A DNA stretch of 61,786 bases, taken from Acidobacteriota bacterium (GTDB taxonomy: Bacteria; Acidobacteriota; Terriglobia; Bryobacterales; Bryobacteraceae). The translations under genes were made by a program, and so were the position numbers. The number at the start of each line of letters is the position of its first letter. Within the stretch, counting starts at the first letter, position 1. The notes under the pieces were generated by a model, which was not told where the DNA came from, did no database searches, and was given only the letters and a program-made list of their open reading frames with translations. Below, piece after piece: positions 17,029-25,769 of this stretch. Location: contig JANXLY010000143.1 of the NCBI GenBank assembly GCA_025354885.1, positions 1-61,786 on the forward strand. The letters are read 5' to 3'.

Positions 17029-17631
17029 CTAGTTTGCCGTGAAGTTACTGAACTTGCTGACCTGCAAACCTCGCACATCCCCCACCTGAAACTCAACTTC
17101 CACACGGAGCGGCAAATAGACACCATCGCTCTGTCTGACAAACTCGAGTACCATCCGTGTCCCCTTGCTCGATATGGTCTCCTGCCGCAAAATCCCAAAG
17201 TCCTTCGAGTCCAGTCTAATTTCGTGGCTCTCCCCTTCACTTCTCGCCGAAAGAACATAGGGCTCATCTCCGCCACCGCGCAAACTCAGTGCATGAGTCC
17301 GCGCCAAATTACGCAACGACTTCGCCTCCTGCTTCTGCTCCTGCACACGATTCATGTCGTGCTCCACTTCCCATTGCTCGGCAGCATTGAGAGGTTTGCC
17401 GTTGCGTTCCAGGAGCTTGCGGTAGCGCTGGCCATTCACCATGAGCACTTCAAAACCTTTGGTCCGGTGACTCTCCGCAATCGGCCTGCCGTAAGGATCA
17501 AGACGCCAATTCTCCTGCACCTCGCGATATGTATAACGGGCACGCAACTCCCGCTGCCCTTCTTCTGCACCTGCCACCAACTGCAGGATTTCGAGCGCAC
17601 TTAAGATCAGCACAATCATCTTGATCGTCAT
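17029..17631 (-). CDS. Exported protein, tandem paralogue 1
   Basis: A 200-aa protein with an N-terminal export signal (MTIKMIVLILSALEILQLVAGA). It shares YREVQEN, YRKLLERNGKPLNAAE and the beta-rich C-terminal half (HEIRLDSKDFGILRQE) with the next gene. ATG 17631 is chosen because GGGA precedes it and the signal peptide starts there; a TTG six codons upstream would add a charged lead. It is the first gene of the three-gene unit ending in the sugar nucleotidyltransferase. Function is not known. The fold may be a lipid-binding half-barrel. Confidence 0.75.
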   Translation of the reverse strand: MTIKMIVLILSALEILQLVAGAEEGQRELRARYTYREVQENWRLDPYGRPIAESHRTKGFEVLMVNGQRYRKLLERNGKPLNAAEQWEVEHDMNRVQEQKQEAKSLRNLARTHALSLRGGGDEPYVLSARSEGESHEIRLDSKDFGILRQETISSKGTRMVLEFVRQSDGVYLPLRVEVEFQVGDVRGLQVSKFSNFTAN

Positions 17632-17707
17632 TATCCCGAGCCACTCCAAGCGAAGCTAGACCCGTCCAGTCTATTCCGTCCGGGGAATCGACACTTATAC
17701 TTGCAGG

Positions 17708-18913
17708 ATGCCCTCGCGCCTCCGTTGGTGGATCTTAACGCTGCTCTTTCTCGGGACTACGGTCAACTACCTGGATCGAATTATCCTCGGCATCCTGCTG
17801 CCTGAAATCCGCAAAGAGATCCCGATCGACGACATTCTCTACGGCAAAATCAGCAGTGCCTTTCAGCTTGCTTATACGATTGGCTTCCTGCTCGCGGGCA
17901 AGGTCATCGACAAGGTCGGCACCCGACTCGGCTACTCTGGCACGATCCTCTGGTGGAGCCTCGCTGCGGCTGCACACAGCTTCATTCGCAGCCCTCTCAG
18001 CTTTGGTGTCTGTCGATTCGTCCTGGGTTTTGGAGAAGCAGGAAATTTTCCTGCGGCCATCAAGAGTGTTTCCGAATGGTTCCCTAAGAAAGACCGCGCC
18101 TTCGCCACCGGCATCTTCAACGCAGGCTCCAACATCGCCACCATGATTGGTCCGATGATGTTTGTCTACCTCACGGCGCATTACGGTTGGCGCACCTGCT
18201 TTCTGCTCACCGCCAGCAGCGGACTTGTCGTTCTGGTCCTTTGGTTTTTCACCAAAACACCACCGCCCCCGCAGGACGACGACGATCCAAACGCAATCCA
18301 ACTTACCTGGACTCAAGTTGCCGCTTACCGCCAGACCTGGGGCTTCGCACTCGCCAAATTCTTCTCTGATCCCGTCTGGTGGTTCTACACCTTCTGGTTG
18401 CCGCCCTACTTCTATGACGTCCGTCACTTCGACATGAAGCAGGTCGCCTGGGCATTCCCGGTTATTTATCTCATGGCCGACGTGGGGAGCGTAATGGGCG
18501 GATGGCTATCTGGTTACTTCATGCGTCTCGGCTGGGAGACCAGCAAGGCCCGCAAGGCCACGCTCGGGATCTTCGCCTGCTGCATGCCGATCGCCGCCAC
18601 CAGTGTCCTGTTCGACAACCTGTTTATTGCGATTGGGCTGATCAGCCTTGCCGCGTCGGCGCACCAGGGCTGGTCGGCGAATCTTTATACAACCATCTCT
18701 GATGTCTTCCCTAAAAGTGCTGTGGCCTCCGCCACTGGCATTGGTGCCAGCCTCGGAGGCCTGGGTGGTGTGATTTTTTCGACGCTGCTGCCCGGCTACA
18801 TCATTACCTATTTTGGATATGGTCCGATGTTCTTTATCATGGGTGGCTTTCACCTGATCGGGCTTTATTTCCTGAACCGTTTGATGGGCGACCTTAAGCC
18901 CATAACTCCTTAA
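17708..18913 (+). CDS. MFS transporter, anion:cation symporter type
   Basis: A 401-aa inner-membrane protein with about 12 transmembrane helices. The N-terminus (TVNYLDRIILGILLPEIRKE) and the later GFGEAGNFPAAIKSVSEWFPKKDRA are the signature of the ACS family that includes hexuronate (ExuT) and glucarate transporters, so a sugar acid is the likely substrate. It is slightly short for the family (~430 aa). A TATACT box lies 7 nt before the ATG, which could mean a leaderless or very short leader mRNA, but no matching -35 is evident. The 3' end overlaps the convergent DUF1501 gene by 20 nt. Confidence 0.9.
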   Translation: MPSRLRWWILTLLFLGTTVNYLDRIILGILLPEIRKEIPIDDILYGKISSAFQLAYTIGFLLAGKVIDKVGTRLGYSGTILWWSLAAAAHSFIRSPLSFGVCRFVLGFGEAGNFPAAIKSVSEWFPKKDRAFATGIFNAGSNIATMIGPMMFVYLTAHYGWRTCFLLTASSGLVVLVLWFFTKTPPPPQDDDDPNAIQLTWTQVAAYRQTWGFALAKFFSDPVWWFYTFWLPPYFYDVRHFDMKQVAWAFPVIYLMADVGSVMGGWLSGYFMRLGWETSKARKATLGIFACCMPIAATSVLFDNLFIAIGLISLAASAHQGWSANLYTTISDVFPKSAVASATGIGASLGGLGGVIFSTLLPGYIITYFGYGPMFFIMGGFHLIGLYFLNRLMGDLKPITP

Positions 18914-20285
18914 CGGGCCCATAGAGGTCGTCGCTCGCAAAGGGTACATACTCGAAGCCGCGATTGAACGGATCGTCATAGCGGATGCTCGTGTAGTTGA
19001 TGCCCATCGCTGAGTAGATCGTCGCCTCAATGTCTTCCGGACGCACATCGCGCTGGCGGCTCCAGCCGAATTCGCTTGTGGCGGAGCCCAGTGAATTGGT
19101 GGATCCAATCGCGCGCCCGCCTTTGATTCCAGCACCCGCAAGAAAGCAGAACTGCTGCACAAAGTGGTCTCGGCCGCCGGCAGCGGAGAGCTGTCCAACA
19201 GTGCGGCCAAACTCACCAGCCATCACGATCAGGGTATCGTTGAGAAGCCCGTTCGCTTTGAGGTCAGAGATCAATTGGCCGACTGCCGCATCGAGAGATC
19301 TGACACGGTTGGGAAGCACGGTTTCAGTATAAATATTTTGATGATCGTCCCAACCGCCGCTGGTGATCTGGATGAAGCGGGTACCGGCGTTCGCTTTGAG
19401 GATCTTCACCGCATTGAGGCAGGTATCACCAAGGGTCGAGGTGCCGTAGGGAGCACGCTCGGAGGTTGTGAACTGAAATGCACTGTCCACAACCGGGTTG
19501 TAGGTCATGCCCTTGGCGCTCTTGTAAAAGGCATCCATGTCTTCCATCGGACGACCGTAAGGGCTATTGGAACGATTTGGCGCATCCAGCTTGTTCATGA
19601 GTGCGTAGCGCTCGTCAAAGCGAGCTTGCCCATCGGGGTTTGTAACGTTTGGAAGTCCGCGCTGAGCCGGAACCACCTTGAGTGGTGCGTAGTTCGAAGC
19701 GAGATACCCACTGCCAACACCCTGATTGCTATTGAGTGCAATGAAGGTAGGCAGTACATCAGTGGGACGGCGTTCTGATTCTTTCTCAATGGAAACGATC
19801 GAGCCGATGTTGGGTGCGATGTCTCCGAGAGCGGCTGCGGGGTTGCGGCCAATCTGGGTCCAGATCTGAGCCAGGTTATGTACGAGCGCCCAACTGCGCA
19901 TGCTGCGAATGACCGCAAAATCCTGGGTCATCGTCGACAAGCGCGGCATGATGCCTGTAGGCATATAAAGCCCATTCACCATCGCGGGCTGGAAGAGAGC
20001 AGCTGGGGTGACGCCGTTCACCATCTTCAGATCGAAAGTATCCGTGTGGCTCGGTGCGCCCGTCAGCAGAATGAAGATGCAGTTCTTAGCCTTGTTCAGC
20101 AGCGGCACATTCTGCTTGTCGATGCGGACTTGCGCCTGGGCCTGTTTGGCCATATAGGACATCGTCACGGCACCGCCGGCGAGCTTGAGAAAGTTGCGCC
20201 GCGAAGCGAAGGGACGATCGAAGAAGTTCTTATGCCGATGCGGATACTTCTCGATGAATTTCAGGAATTTTTCATTCTGTGTCAT
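18894..20285 (-). CDS. DUF1501 protein with Tat-type signal
   Basis: A 463-aa exported protein. Residues ~28-50 (ASRRNFLKLAGGAVTMSYMA) form a twin-arginine signal, so it is probably folded before export. The mature part has the DUF1501 pattern: CIFILLTGAPSHTDTFDLK near the start, ...RFIQITSGGWDDHQNI and TLIVMAGEFGRTVG in the second half. The family is distantly related to sulfatases and alkaline phosphatases, but no function is proven. It lies 11 nt downstream of the DUF1549/DUF1553 gene, the standard partner in planctomycetes and acidobacteria, where such pairs are linked to polysaccharide use. Confidence 0.92.
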   Translation of the reverse strand: MTQNEKFLKFIEKYPHRHKNFFDRPFASRRNFLKLAGGAVTMSYMAKQAQAQVRIDKQNVPLLNKAKNCIFILLTGAPSHTDTFDLKMVNGVTPAALFQPAMVNGLYMPTGIMPRLSTMTQDFAVIRSMRSWALVHNLAQIWTQIGRNPAAALGDIAPNIGSIVSIEKESERRPTDVLPTFIALNSNQGVGSGYLASNYAPLKVVPAQRGLPNVTNPDGQARFDERYALMNKLDAPNRSNSPYGRPMEDMDAFYKSAKGMTYNPVVDSAFQFTTSERAPYGTSTLGDTCLNAVKILKANAGTRFIQITSGGWDDHQNIYTETVLPNRVRSLDAAVGQLISDLKANGLLNDTLIVMAGEFGRTVGQLSAAGGRDHFVQQFCFLAGAGIKGGRAIGSTNSLGSATSEFGWSRQRDVRPEDIEATIYSAMGINYTSIRYDDPFNRGFEYVPFASDDLYGPVKELWA

Positions 20286-20296
20286 GATGCGCCCCG

Positions 20297-22261
20297 TTAG
20301 TAGTTGTAGATGAAGTCGACTTTGTTATAGAGAGACCACATAAGGTTCTCTCCCTTTTGTACGCGCGTGGTGCCTGTCGTGCCCTTCAGAGTTGCGACAG
20401 CAATGTCGGTCTCCTCTGGAGTGGGGTATCGCGTGAGCACAGTTAGGTACATCTGATTCACGAGCTGGTTGTCAGCCATATTGATGTACTTGTTCAGAAA
20501 GCTCTGCTGGCCGCCGATATTGCTCGAACGGATGCGGGTCATCACGAAGGCATCGTTCATCAGGTTGAGAGCCTGAAGTGCAGAGCCGTCGCCCTTGCGA
20601 TCATCGTCAAGTCTATTGCCGCGAGCAAAGCTGTTGAGGAAAGAGGCAACAACGTTGTTGTCGGGAAGCGTGCCTGTCTCTGGCAGCTGCATCGCAAAAC
20701 GCACAGCGTAAGAGCCGCGATCCGAGTAGGTGGCCCCCGTAGGCGCATTCACAGAATAGGTGGGCAGGATGTTGCTGGTCACAGCGATGACATCATGAAT
20801 CTCTTCCGCCATCAGCCGGCGCACCAGGTGACGGGCGAATGTGGGCTCGTAGGTGGGGTTCCATTCCCCCGCATAGCGGGAACTGAGCTGGTAAGTATCG
20901 GAGACTGCAATCGTGCGCATCAGCCACTTGAGGTCGTAGTTGCTTTTGCGGAATCCATCAGCCAGGGTATTGAGCAATGCGGCATTGGAGGGTTGCAGCG
21001 TCCAGGTGCCGGAAGGAGGGTTGTCCGGATCGAGACGCGCCGGATCAAACTGATCGAGCGGCTCAACCAATCCGCGGCCCATCATCGTGGCCCAGATATA
21101 GTTGACCGTTGCTCGAGAGAACTGGAAGTCGTTGGTCACGGCGCGGGCAAAAGCTTCACGATAGTTCTCTCCTGTGCGGGCACTTTCTTCACCAAACATG
21201 TACTTCGGGCGCACTGTTGTGCCTAGGCCGTCAATAGGAGATCTCGCCGGCCGGTTGCCGGTAGTCGTGTTCAGCGGGTAATCCGTCCGGCCATTGTCCA
21301 CCAGCGCGTAATAGCGCAAATTGTTGTTTGCAGGGTCTGGTCGAGTAGCGGCAAAGTTGAGCCGAGCGAAGTACGCGGCCATCCCCCATGCCTCGCTGCG
21401 CTTGGCGTTCCTTCCCCACAGACTCAAGGCATCCAGATGGCCGCGACCGTTGTGACAGAGCACGCAATTCATGTGGCCAATTCCAAGGAAGGTGCCGACC
21501 ACATCGGCTGCTTCCTGATCATAATCGTCGTTGTTCGGCCCCCCATTGGTGTCGCTGCCCAGCAGGAAATTCACTTCCCCCTGCTCGAAGCTATTGGTTC
21601 CCTTCGTCGAAATAAGCTCGGTTGCCATCTGGTTATAAGGCTTGTTTGCTTCAAGCGAAGCCTTGATCCAGCGGTAGAAGGCATTGCGGCCCTGGTCGAA
21701 ACGCGGCGTTACATCTGAATTGCGTGTGTTGCGATATAGGTCTCCGAAGTACATCGTCCACTTGTCCACCCACTCAGGAGTTTTTAAGAGTTGATCGATG
21801 AGCTCATCTCGTTTGGTAGTACTTTGATTACCGGCGAACTGGATCAGGCTCTCGTAGCTGGGAACTCTACCCGTGAGATCGAGAGTCACTCGACGCGCAA
21901 ATTCGAAATCATTTGTCTTCTCCGCAGGGGCAAGATTCTTGCGTTGCAGTTCTCCAAAAATCGCCACGTCAATCGGAGAGTCCGAGATCTGATCCTGCAG
22001 AAGCTTAGTTCGTGTCCCCGTGGGCACAATGGCCTCAAAACCATAGCGGCCGTAGTTGGCAACTTCTTCGGTGAGCCGACTGCGCCAGTAGCGGTCGCGA
22101 GTTTCCTTGGCGAACTTTTCGCGCTCGACACCAAAGAAGCTACAGTCGGAGTGATTCTCCAGACTGACGGGATCCTGCTCTTGCGCTCCCGCGAAAATTG
22201 TTGTTGCCAAGACCACAACGCCGATACCGGCACTGGTCAATAAGACCTTTGTTTTCTGCAT
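20297..22261 (-). CDS. DUF1549/DUF1553 protein with a c-type heme motif
   Basis: A 654-aa exported protein (signal MQKTKVLLTSAGIGVVVLATTIFAGAQ). A DUF1549 region (~110-290) begins at FARRVTLDLTGRVPS, and a DUF1553 region (~360-600) includes EAFARAVTNDFQFSRATVNYIW. Within the first is CVLCH (C266, C269, H270), a CxxCH site that would hold covalent heme; many planctomycete relatives instead carry a separate N-terminal cytochrome domain. It is probably periplasmic. It is first of a two-gene unit with the DUF1501 protein. The molecular function of the family is not established, so I leave it unnamed. Confidence 0.92.
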   Translation of the reverse strand: MQKTKVLLTSAGIGVVVLATTIFAGAQEQDPVSLENHSDCSFFGVEREKFAKETRDRYWRSRLTEEVANYGRYGFEAIVPTGTRTKLLQDQISDSPIDVAIFGELQRKNLAPAEKTNDFEFARRVTLDLTGRVPSYESLIQFAGNQSTTKRDELIDQLLKTPEWVDKWTMYFGDLYRNTRNSDVTPRFDQGRNAFYRWIKASLEANKPYNQMATELISTKGTNSFEQGEVNFLLGSDTNGGPNNDDYDQEAADVVGTFLGIGHMNCVLCHNGRGHLDALSLWGRNAKRSEAWGMAAYFARLNFAATRPDPANNNLRYYALVDNGRTDYPLNTTTGNRPARSPIDGLGTTVRPKYMFGEESARTGENYREAFARAVTNDFQFSRATVNYIWATMMGRGLVEPLDQFDPARLDPDNPPSGTWTLQPSNAALLNTLADGFRKSNYDLKWLMRTIAVSDTYQLSSRYAGEWNPTYEPTFARHLVRRLMAEEIHDVIAVTSNILPTYSVNAPTGATYSDRGSYAVRFAMQLPETGTLPDNNVVASFLNSFARGNRLDDDRKGDGSALQALNLMNDAFVMTRIRSSNIGGQQSFLNKYINMADNQLVNQMYLTVLTRYPTPEETDIAVATLKGTTGTTRVQKGENLMWSLYNKVDFIYNY

Positions 22262-22337
22262 GTTGCTACCCCGTTATTTGCTACCGAACCAAGCCTTTAC
22301 AATGACTATAACCCTGATGGAAAAATAAGTTGCTCAC

Positions 22338-22366
22338 CCTCAGGTGTTTTCTAGTACCACCTAAGG
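22338..22366. promoter_or_regulatory. Inverted repeat CCTCAGGTG-N11-CACCTAAGG before the DinG-like gene
   Basis: Two 9-bp arms, 8 of 9 complementary, with centres 20 bp apart, in the 133-nt divergent gap between the DUF1549 gene and the DinG-like gene. Two helical turns between half-sites fits a dimeric repressor. DinG is SOS-controlled in E. coli, so a LexA site is one possibility, but the sequence is not a known LexA box. Confidence 0.35.
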
Positions 22367-22394
22367 TTCACTAGAGAGAGACAATAAGGTCTGG

Positions 22395-24320
22395 ATGCCA
22401 GTTTCAGTTCGTGAATACTTTTCTCCCCGCGGCATCCTCTCTGAGATCCATCCGAAATTTGAATTTCGCGAGGGCCAGCTTGAGATGGCGCAATCGGTTT
22501 CTGACGCGCTTGAGGAGCACCGTCACCTCATCGTGGAGGCGGGTACCGGCACGGGCAAAACCATGGCTTATCTGATCCCGGCGATCCTGAGCAACAAGCG
22601 AGTCGTTGTTTCTACCGGAACGAAGAACCTGCAGGAACAACTCTTCTTCAAAGACATCCCGATGGTAGAAGCGGTGATGAAGCGCCCGTTGAAGGTCACC
22701 TACATGAAGGGGCGCGCGAACTACATCTGCCGGCAGAAGGTGGATGAGGCGTCAGGGTCGCAATCGGCCTGGCTCGACGGCATGGAAGAAGTGAGCGACT
22801 TTCGCATCATCCGCGACTGGCTACCGCACACGGAGATGGGTGACCGCAGCGAGTTGCGATCACTTCCGGAACATTCTGGTGTGTGGATGAAGCTCGATGC
22901 GCGCGGGGATCGTTGCACGGGGCAAAAGTGCGGGCACTTTGACAACTGCTTTATTACGGCGATGATGCGTCGGGCTTCTGATTCCGACATCATCATCGTG
23001 AACCATCATTTGTTCTTCGCCGACCTCGCCGTGAAGCAGGAAGATTTTGGCGGCATCATTCCCAAGTACGACGCGGTGATTTTTGATGAGGCCCACGAGA
23101 TTGAAGATGTAGTGGGGCAATACTTCGGAGCCACGGTGTCGAACCTGCAAGTGCAGGATCTGGGGCGCGACGTTCTCGATTTGGCGAAGCGCAAAGAGTT
23201 TCATACCAACTCGCTCGAAGACCTGGTGCGCAGCGCGATTGCAGCTACGGAGCGATTCTTCGATCTGTTTGGAATGGTGGAGGGGCGATCCAGCTTTCGG
23301 GAACACAAAGCCTTTTTGACAGACTACGCGCAGGAATACGGCGGGGCACTCGCTGCGCTCGAAATCCTTGCGACGCAGTTGCAGTTGGTGGAGGGGTCGG
23401 TGGACGAGGTGATTCCGCTGCACCGGCGTACCAAGGGCATCCAGGAAGGCATTACGTTTTTTCTCGAGTCCAGGGATGAGCGCTTTGTGTTCTGGGTGGA
23501 GAGACGTGGCCGAGGAACGCATTTGCAGGCAACGCCTATTGATGTGTCGACGATTTTGAGTGAGAAGCTCTTTGAAGAGATTCCGACAACGATTCTGACT
23601 TCGGCGACGCTGGCGGTTGCGGGTGACTTCGAATTTCTAAAGAAGCGACTGGGGTTGAGCAGTGCGCGGTCGTTGCTTGTCGATAGCCCCTTTGACTTTC
23701 AGAAGCAGTCGCTACTCTATATTCCGCAACATCTGCCCGATCCGCGTAATTCAGACTTTTCGACGACGGCGGCGCGTGAGATTGTTCGGCTATTGCGCTT
23801 GAGCCAAGGTCGAGCCTTCTGCCTGTTTACGAGTTATCACCAGATGCGCACGATCTATGAACGCGTTTCGCTGGAGATTGAATATCCGCTGCTGCTGCAA
23901 GGGAGCAAGCCGCGTAACGTGCTGCTCGATGAATTCCGAACGACCCCGAACGCGGTGTTGTTTGCAACGAGTTCCTTCTGGCAGGGCGTGGACGTGCAGG
24001 GTGATCAGTTGTCGATGGTGATCATCGACAAGTTGCCCTTTGCGGTGCCGACGGACCCGGTAGTTGAGGCGCGTTCGAGTCAGATCAAACTGGCCGGTGG
24101 GAGGCCGTTTTTCGACTATCAGATTCCGCAGGCGGCGATTGCACTGAAGCAGGGATTTGGACGCCTGATCCGCTCGAAGTCAGATCGCGGAGTACTGGTT
24201 TTGCTCGATACGCGGATCACTGCGCAAAAGTACGGGCAGATCTTTTTCGACTCGCTTCCCGATTACGGCTTTACGACGGATATTCTGGATGTAGAGAGAT
24301 TCTTTGGATGTACGAAGTAA
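22395..24320 (+). CDS. DinG-like ATP-dependent DNA helicase (XPD family)
   Basis: A 641-aa superfamily 2 helicase, 5'-3' in this family, acting in DNA repair and R-loop or structured-DNA removal. Walker A is GTGTGKT (50-56) and the Walker B box is DEAH (232-235). Four cysteines (C112, C174, C179, C185) are placed for the XPD/DinG 4Fe-4S cluster. Motifs V and VI are visible as FATSSFWQGVDVQG and QGFGRLIRS. The start follows an AAGGT ten bases upstream. It overlaps queD by 13 nt. No N-terminal exonuclease domain is present, unlike Firmicute DinG. Confidence 0.92.
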   Translation: MPVSVREYFSPRGILSEIHPKFEFREGQLEMAQSVSDALEEHRHLIVEAGTGTGKTMAYLIPAILSNKRVVVSTGTKNLQEQLFFKDIPMVEAVMKRPLKVTYMKGRANYICRQKVDEASGSQSAWLDGMEEVSDFRIIRDWLPHTEMGDRSELRSLPEHSGVWMKLDARGDRCTGQKCGHFDNCFITAMMRRASDSDIIIVNHHLFFADLAVKQEDFGGIIPKYDAVIFDEAHEIEDVVGQYFGATVSNLQVQDLGRDVLDLAKRKEFHTNSLEDLVRSAIAATERFFDLFGMVEGRSSFREHKAFLTDYAQEYGGALAALEILATQLQLVEGSVDEVIPLHRRTKGIQEGITFFLESRDERFVFWVERRGRGTHLQATPIDVSTILSEKLFEEIPTTILTSATLAVAGDFEFLKKRLGLSSARSLLVDSPFDFQKQSLLYIPQHLPDPRNSDFSTTAAREIVRLLRLSQGRAFCLFTSYHQMRTIYERVSLEIEYPLLLQGSKPRNVLLDEFRTTPNAVLFATSSFWQGVDVQGDQLSMVIIDKLPFAVPTDPVVEARSSQIKLAGGRPFFDYQIPQAAIALKQGFGRLIRSKSDRGVLVLLDTRITAQKYGQIFFDSLPDYGFTTDILDVERFFGCTK

Positions 24321-24688
24321 TAGTTGAACAGCCCTTCTCGGCAGCGCACTACCTGAAAGGCTATCCGGGCAAGTGTTCCCAGATTCACGGCCACAACTAC
24401 AAAGTGCAGATCACCGTGGAGGGCGATAAACTCGACCACCTGGGATTGCTGGTCGAATTTGAAGTGATCAAACAGGCCGTCAAAAAGTGGATCGATCTCT
24501 TCGACCATGGCTTCCTCAACGAGCTCCCGCCCTTTGACAAGATCAACCCAAGTGCAGAAAATCTGGCGAAGTTTTTCTATGACGAAGTGGAAGGCGCGAT
24601 CCGGCAATCGGGCTCAAATGCTTCCACGCGAGTCTCCTGCGTAAGAGTGTTCGAAACCGAGAAGTGCTCGGCCGCTTACCGGCCGTAG
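24308..24688 (+). CDS. queD: 6-carboxytetrahydropterin synthase
   Basis: A 126-aa QueD/PTPS-family enzyme that converts dihydroneopterin triphosphate to 6-carboxy-tetrahydropterin in queuosine (7-deazaguanine) synthesis. Zinc ligands H14, H27 and H29 lie in SAAHYL and IHGHNY, and the catalytic C23 is in KCSQ. A Glu in SAENLAKFFYDE near the C-terminus is also typical, and the length is normal. Its start lies inside the end of the DinG-like gene (13-nt overlap). No other queuosine gene is in the window. Confidence 0.9.
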   Translation: MYEVIVEQPFSAAHYLKGYPGKCSQIHGHNYKVQITVEGDKLDHLGLLVEFEVIKQAVKKWIDLFDHGFLNELPPFDKINPSAENLAKFFYDEVEGAIRQSGSNASTRVSCVRVFETEKCSAAYRP

Positions 24689-24698
24689 CCCTAAGGTG

Positions 24699-25484
24699 AT
24701 GGCAGGGCAGACCCACCAATCCGATTCAAAACTACTGGGGCGGCGTACACTCGCCCAAGATCATCGTTGCCTTCTACCACTTTTGCGGCCAGGGCTTTCA
24801 GTTCTGGATGTGGGATGCGGCAGCGGTGCAATCACTTCGGGAATCGCAAATGCAGTTGGCCCAAATGGCTCTGTAGTCGGGATCGATAAAGACTTTGGCC
24901 TGCTCGAAGTTGGGCGGCAAGATCATGCAGGAATTTCCAATCTTCAACTGCATCAGGGTGACATCCTCAGCATGTCCTACGTCGAGCAATTCGACATCGT
25001 TACAGCAGCGCGGACGCTGCAGTGGCTCAGCGCGTCTCAGCTTGCAATCACCAGAATGAGGCAGGCCGCAAAACGCTCCGGCCTGTTGGTTGTGCTCGAT
25101 TACAATCACAGCCAGAATCACTGGGATCCGGATCCGCCCGTCGCGTTCCAGACTTTCTATCAGGCATTCCTTGCGTGGAGAGAGTCGAATGGTTGGGACA
25201 ACAACATGGCAGACCATTTGCCCCAACTGTTTGAAGCCGCAGGGCTCGTCGAAATTGAGACGGTGGTGCAGGACGAGATCGCCTCACGCGATTCCGGGAG
25301 CTTCGCCGATCAGATCGAGCTATGGCCGAGGGTGGTGGACACTATTTCAGAACAACTCATTGGCTGCGGATTCCTGAACAAAGCTCAATTACAACTGGCA
25401 AAAGACAGTTTTGTAGCTTGGGCTCAGACGGAACTCAAGACTCAGGTGTTGGCGATGAAAACGGTTGTTGGAAGAGTGCCTTAG
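24699..25484 (+). CDS. Class I SAM-dependent methyltransferase
   Basis: A 261-aa cytoplasmic methyltransferase of the Methyltransf_11/25 type. Motif I is VLDVGCGSGAI, then a GIDKD acid loop, IVTAARTLQWL (motif IV region) and a hydrophobic motif VI. The substrate is not known: the C-terminal half (QTFYQAFLAWRESNGWDNN) is unlike the named families I know. The start is ATG 24699, directly after an in-frame GTG; AAGG precedes both. It lies 10 nt after queD, so it is probably cotranscribed. The stop overlaps the convergent ferredoxin gene by 4 nt. Confidence 0.88.
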   Translation: MAGQTHQSDSKLLGRRTLAQDHRCLLPLLRPGLSVLDVGCGSGAITSGIANAVGPNGSVVGIDKDFGLLEVGRQDHAGISNLQLHQGDILSMSYVEQFDIVTAARTLQWLSASQLAITRMRQAAKRSGLLVVLDYNHSQNHWDPDPPVAFQTFYQAFLAWRESNGWDNNMADHLPQLFEAAGLVEIETVVQDEIASRDSGSFADQIELWPRVVDTISEQLIGCGFLNKAQLQLAKDSFVAWAQTELKTQVLAMKTVVGRVP

Positions 25485-25741
25485 CGACCGAAGTAGGTTG
25501 CGTTTTCCTGCGCGAACTCAGACCACTTCTCTGGCAGATCATCGAGGGCGAAAATCGCTGAAACCGGGCAAACCGGGACGCACGCACCACAGTCGATGCA
25601 CTCTACGGGGTCGATGTAGAGCATTCTTTCGCCTTCAAACTTTTCGGAGTCCTTTTTCGGATGGATGCAGTCCACCGGGCAGGCGTCTACACAAGCTGAA
25701 TCTTTTGTCCCAATGCAGGGCTCTGCAATCACATATGCCAT
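25481..25741 (-). CDS. Ferredoxin with two Fe-S cluster sites (7Fe type)
   Basis: An 86-aa soluble electron carrier. Cluster ligands are C9, C17, C21 and C25, where the C-x7-C spacing is typical of a 3Fe-4S site, and C48, C51, C54 and C58 for the 4Fe-4S site, with a PVDC/CVPVCP exchange pattern as in FdxA. An acidic helix (DDLPEKWSEFAQ) closes the protein. It is monocistronic. Its electron partners cannot be told from the context. Confidence 0.92.
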   Translation of the reverse strand: MAYVIAEPCIGTKDSACVDACPVDCIHPKKDSEKFEGERMLYIDPVECIDCGACVPVCPVSAIFALDDLPEKWSEFAQENATYFGR

Positions 25742-25769
25742 TTCCTCCCCAGATTAGCATGAGAAGTAC

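Noticed and set aside
17696-17701. TATACT box 7 nt before the MFS transporter start
   Set aside because: No matching -35 element; leaderless start would be needed, so not listed as a promoter.
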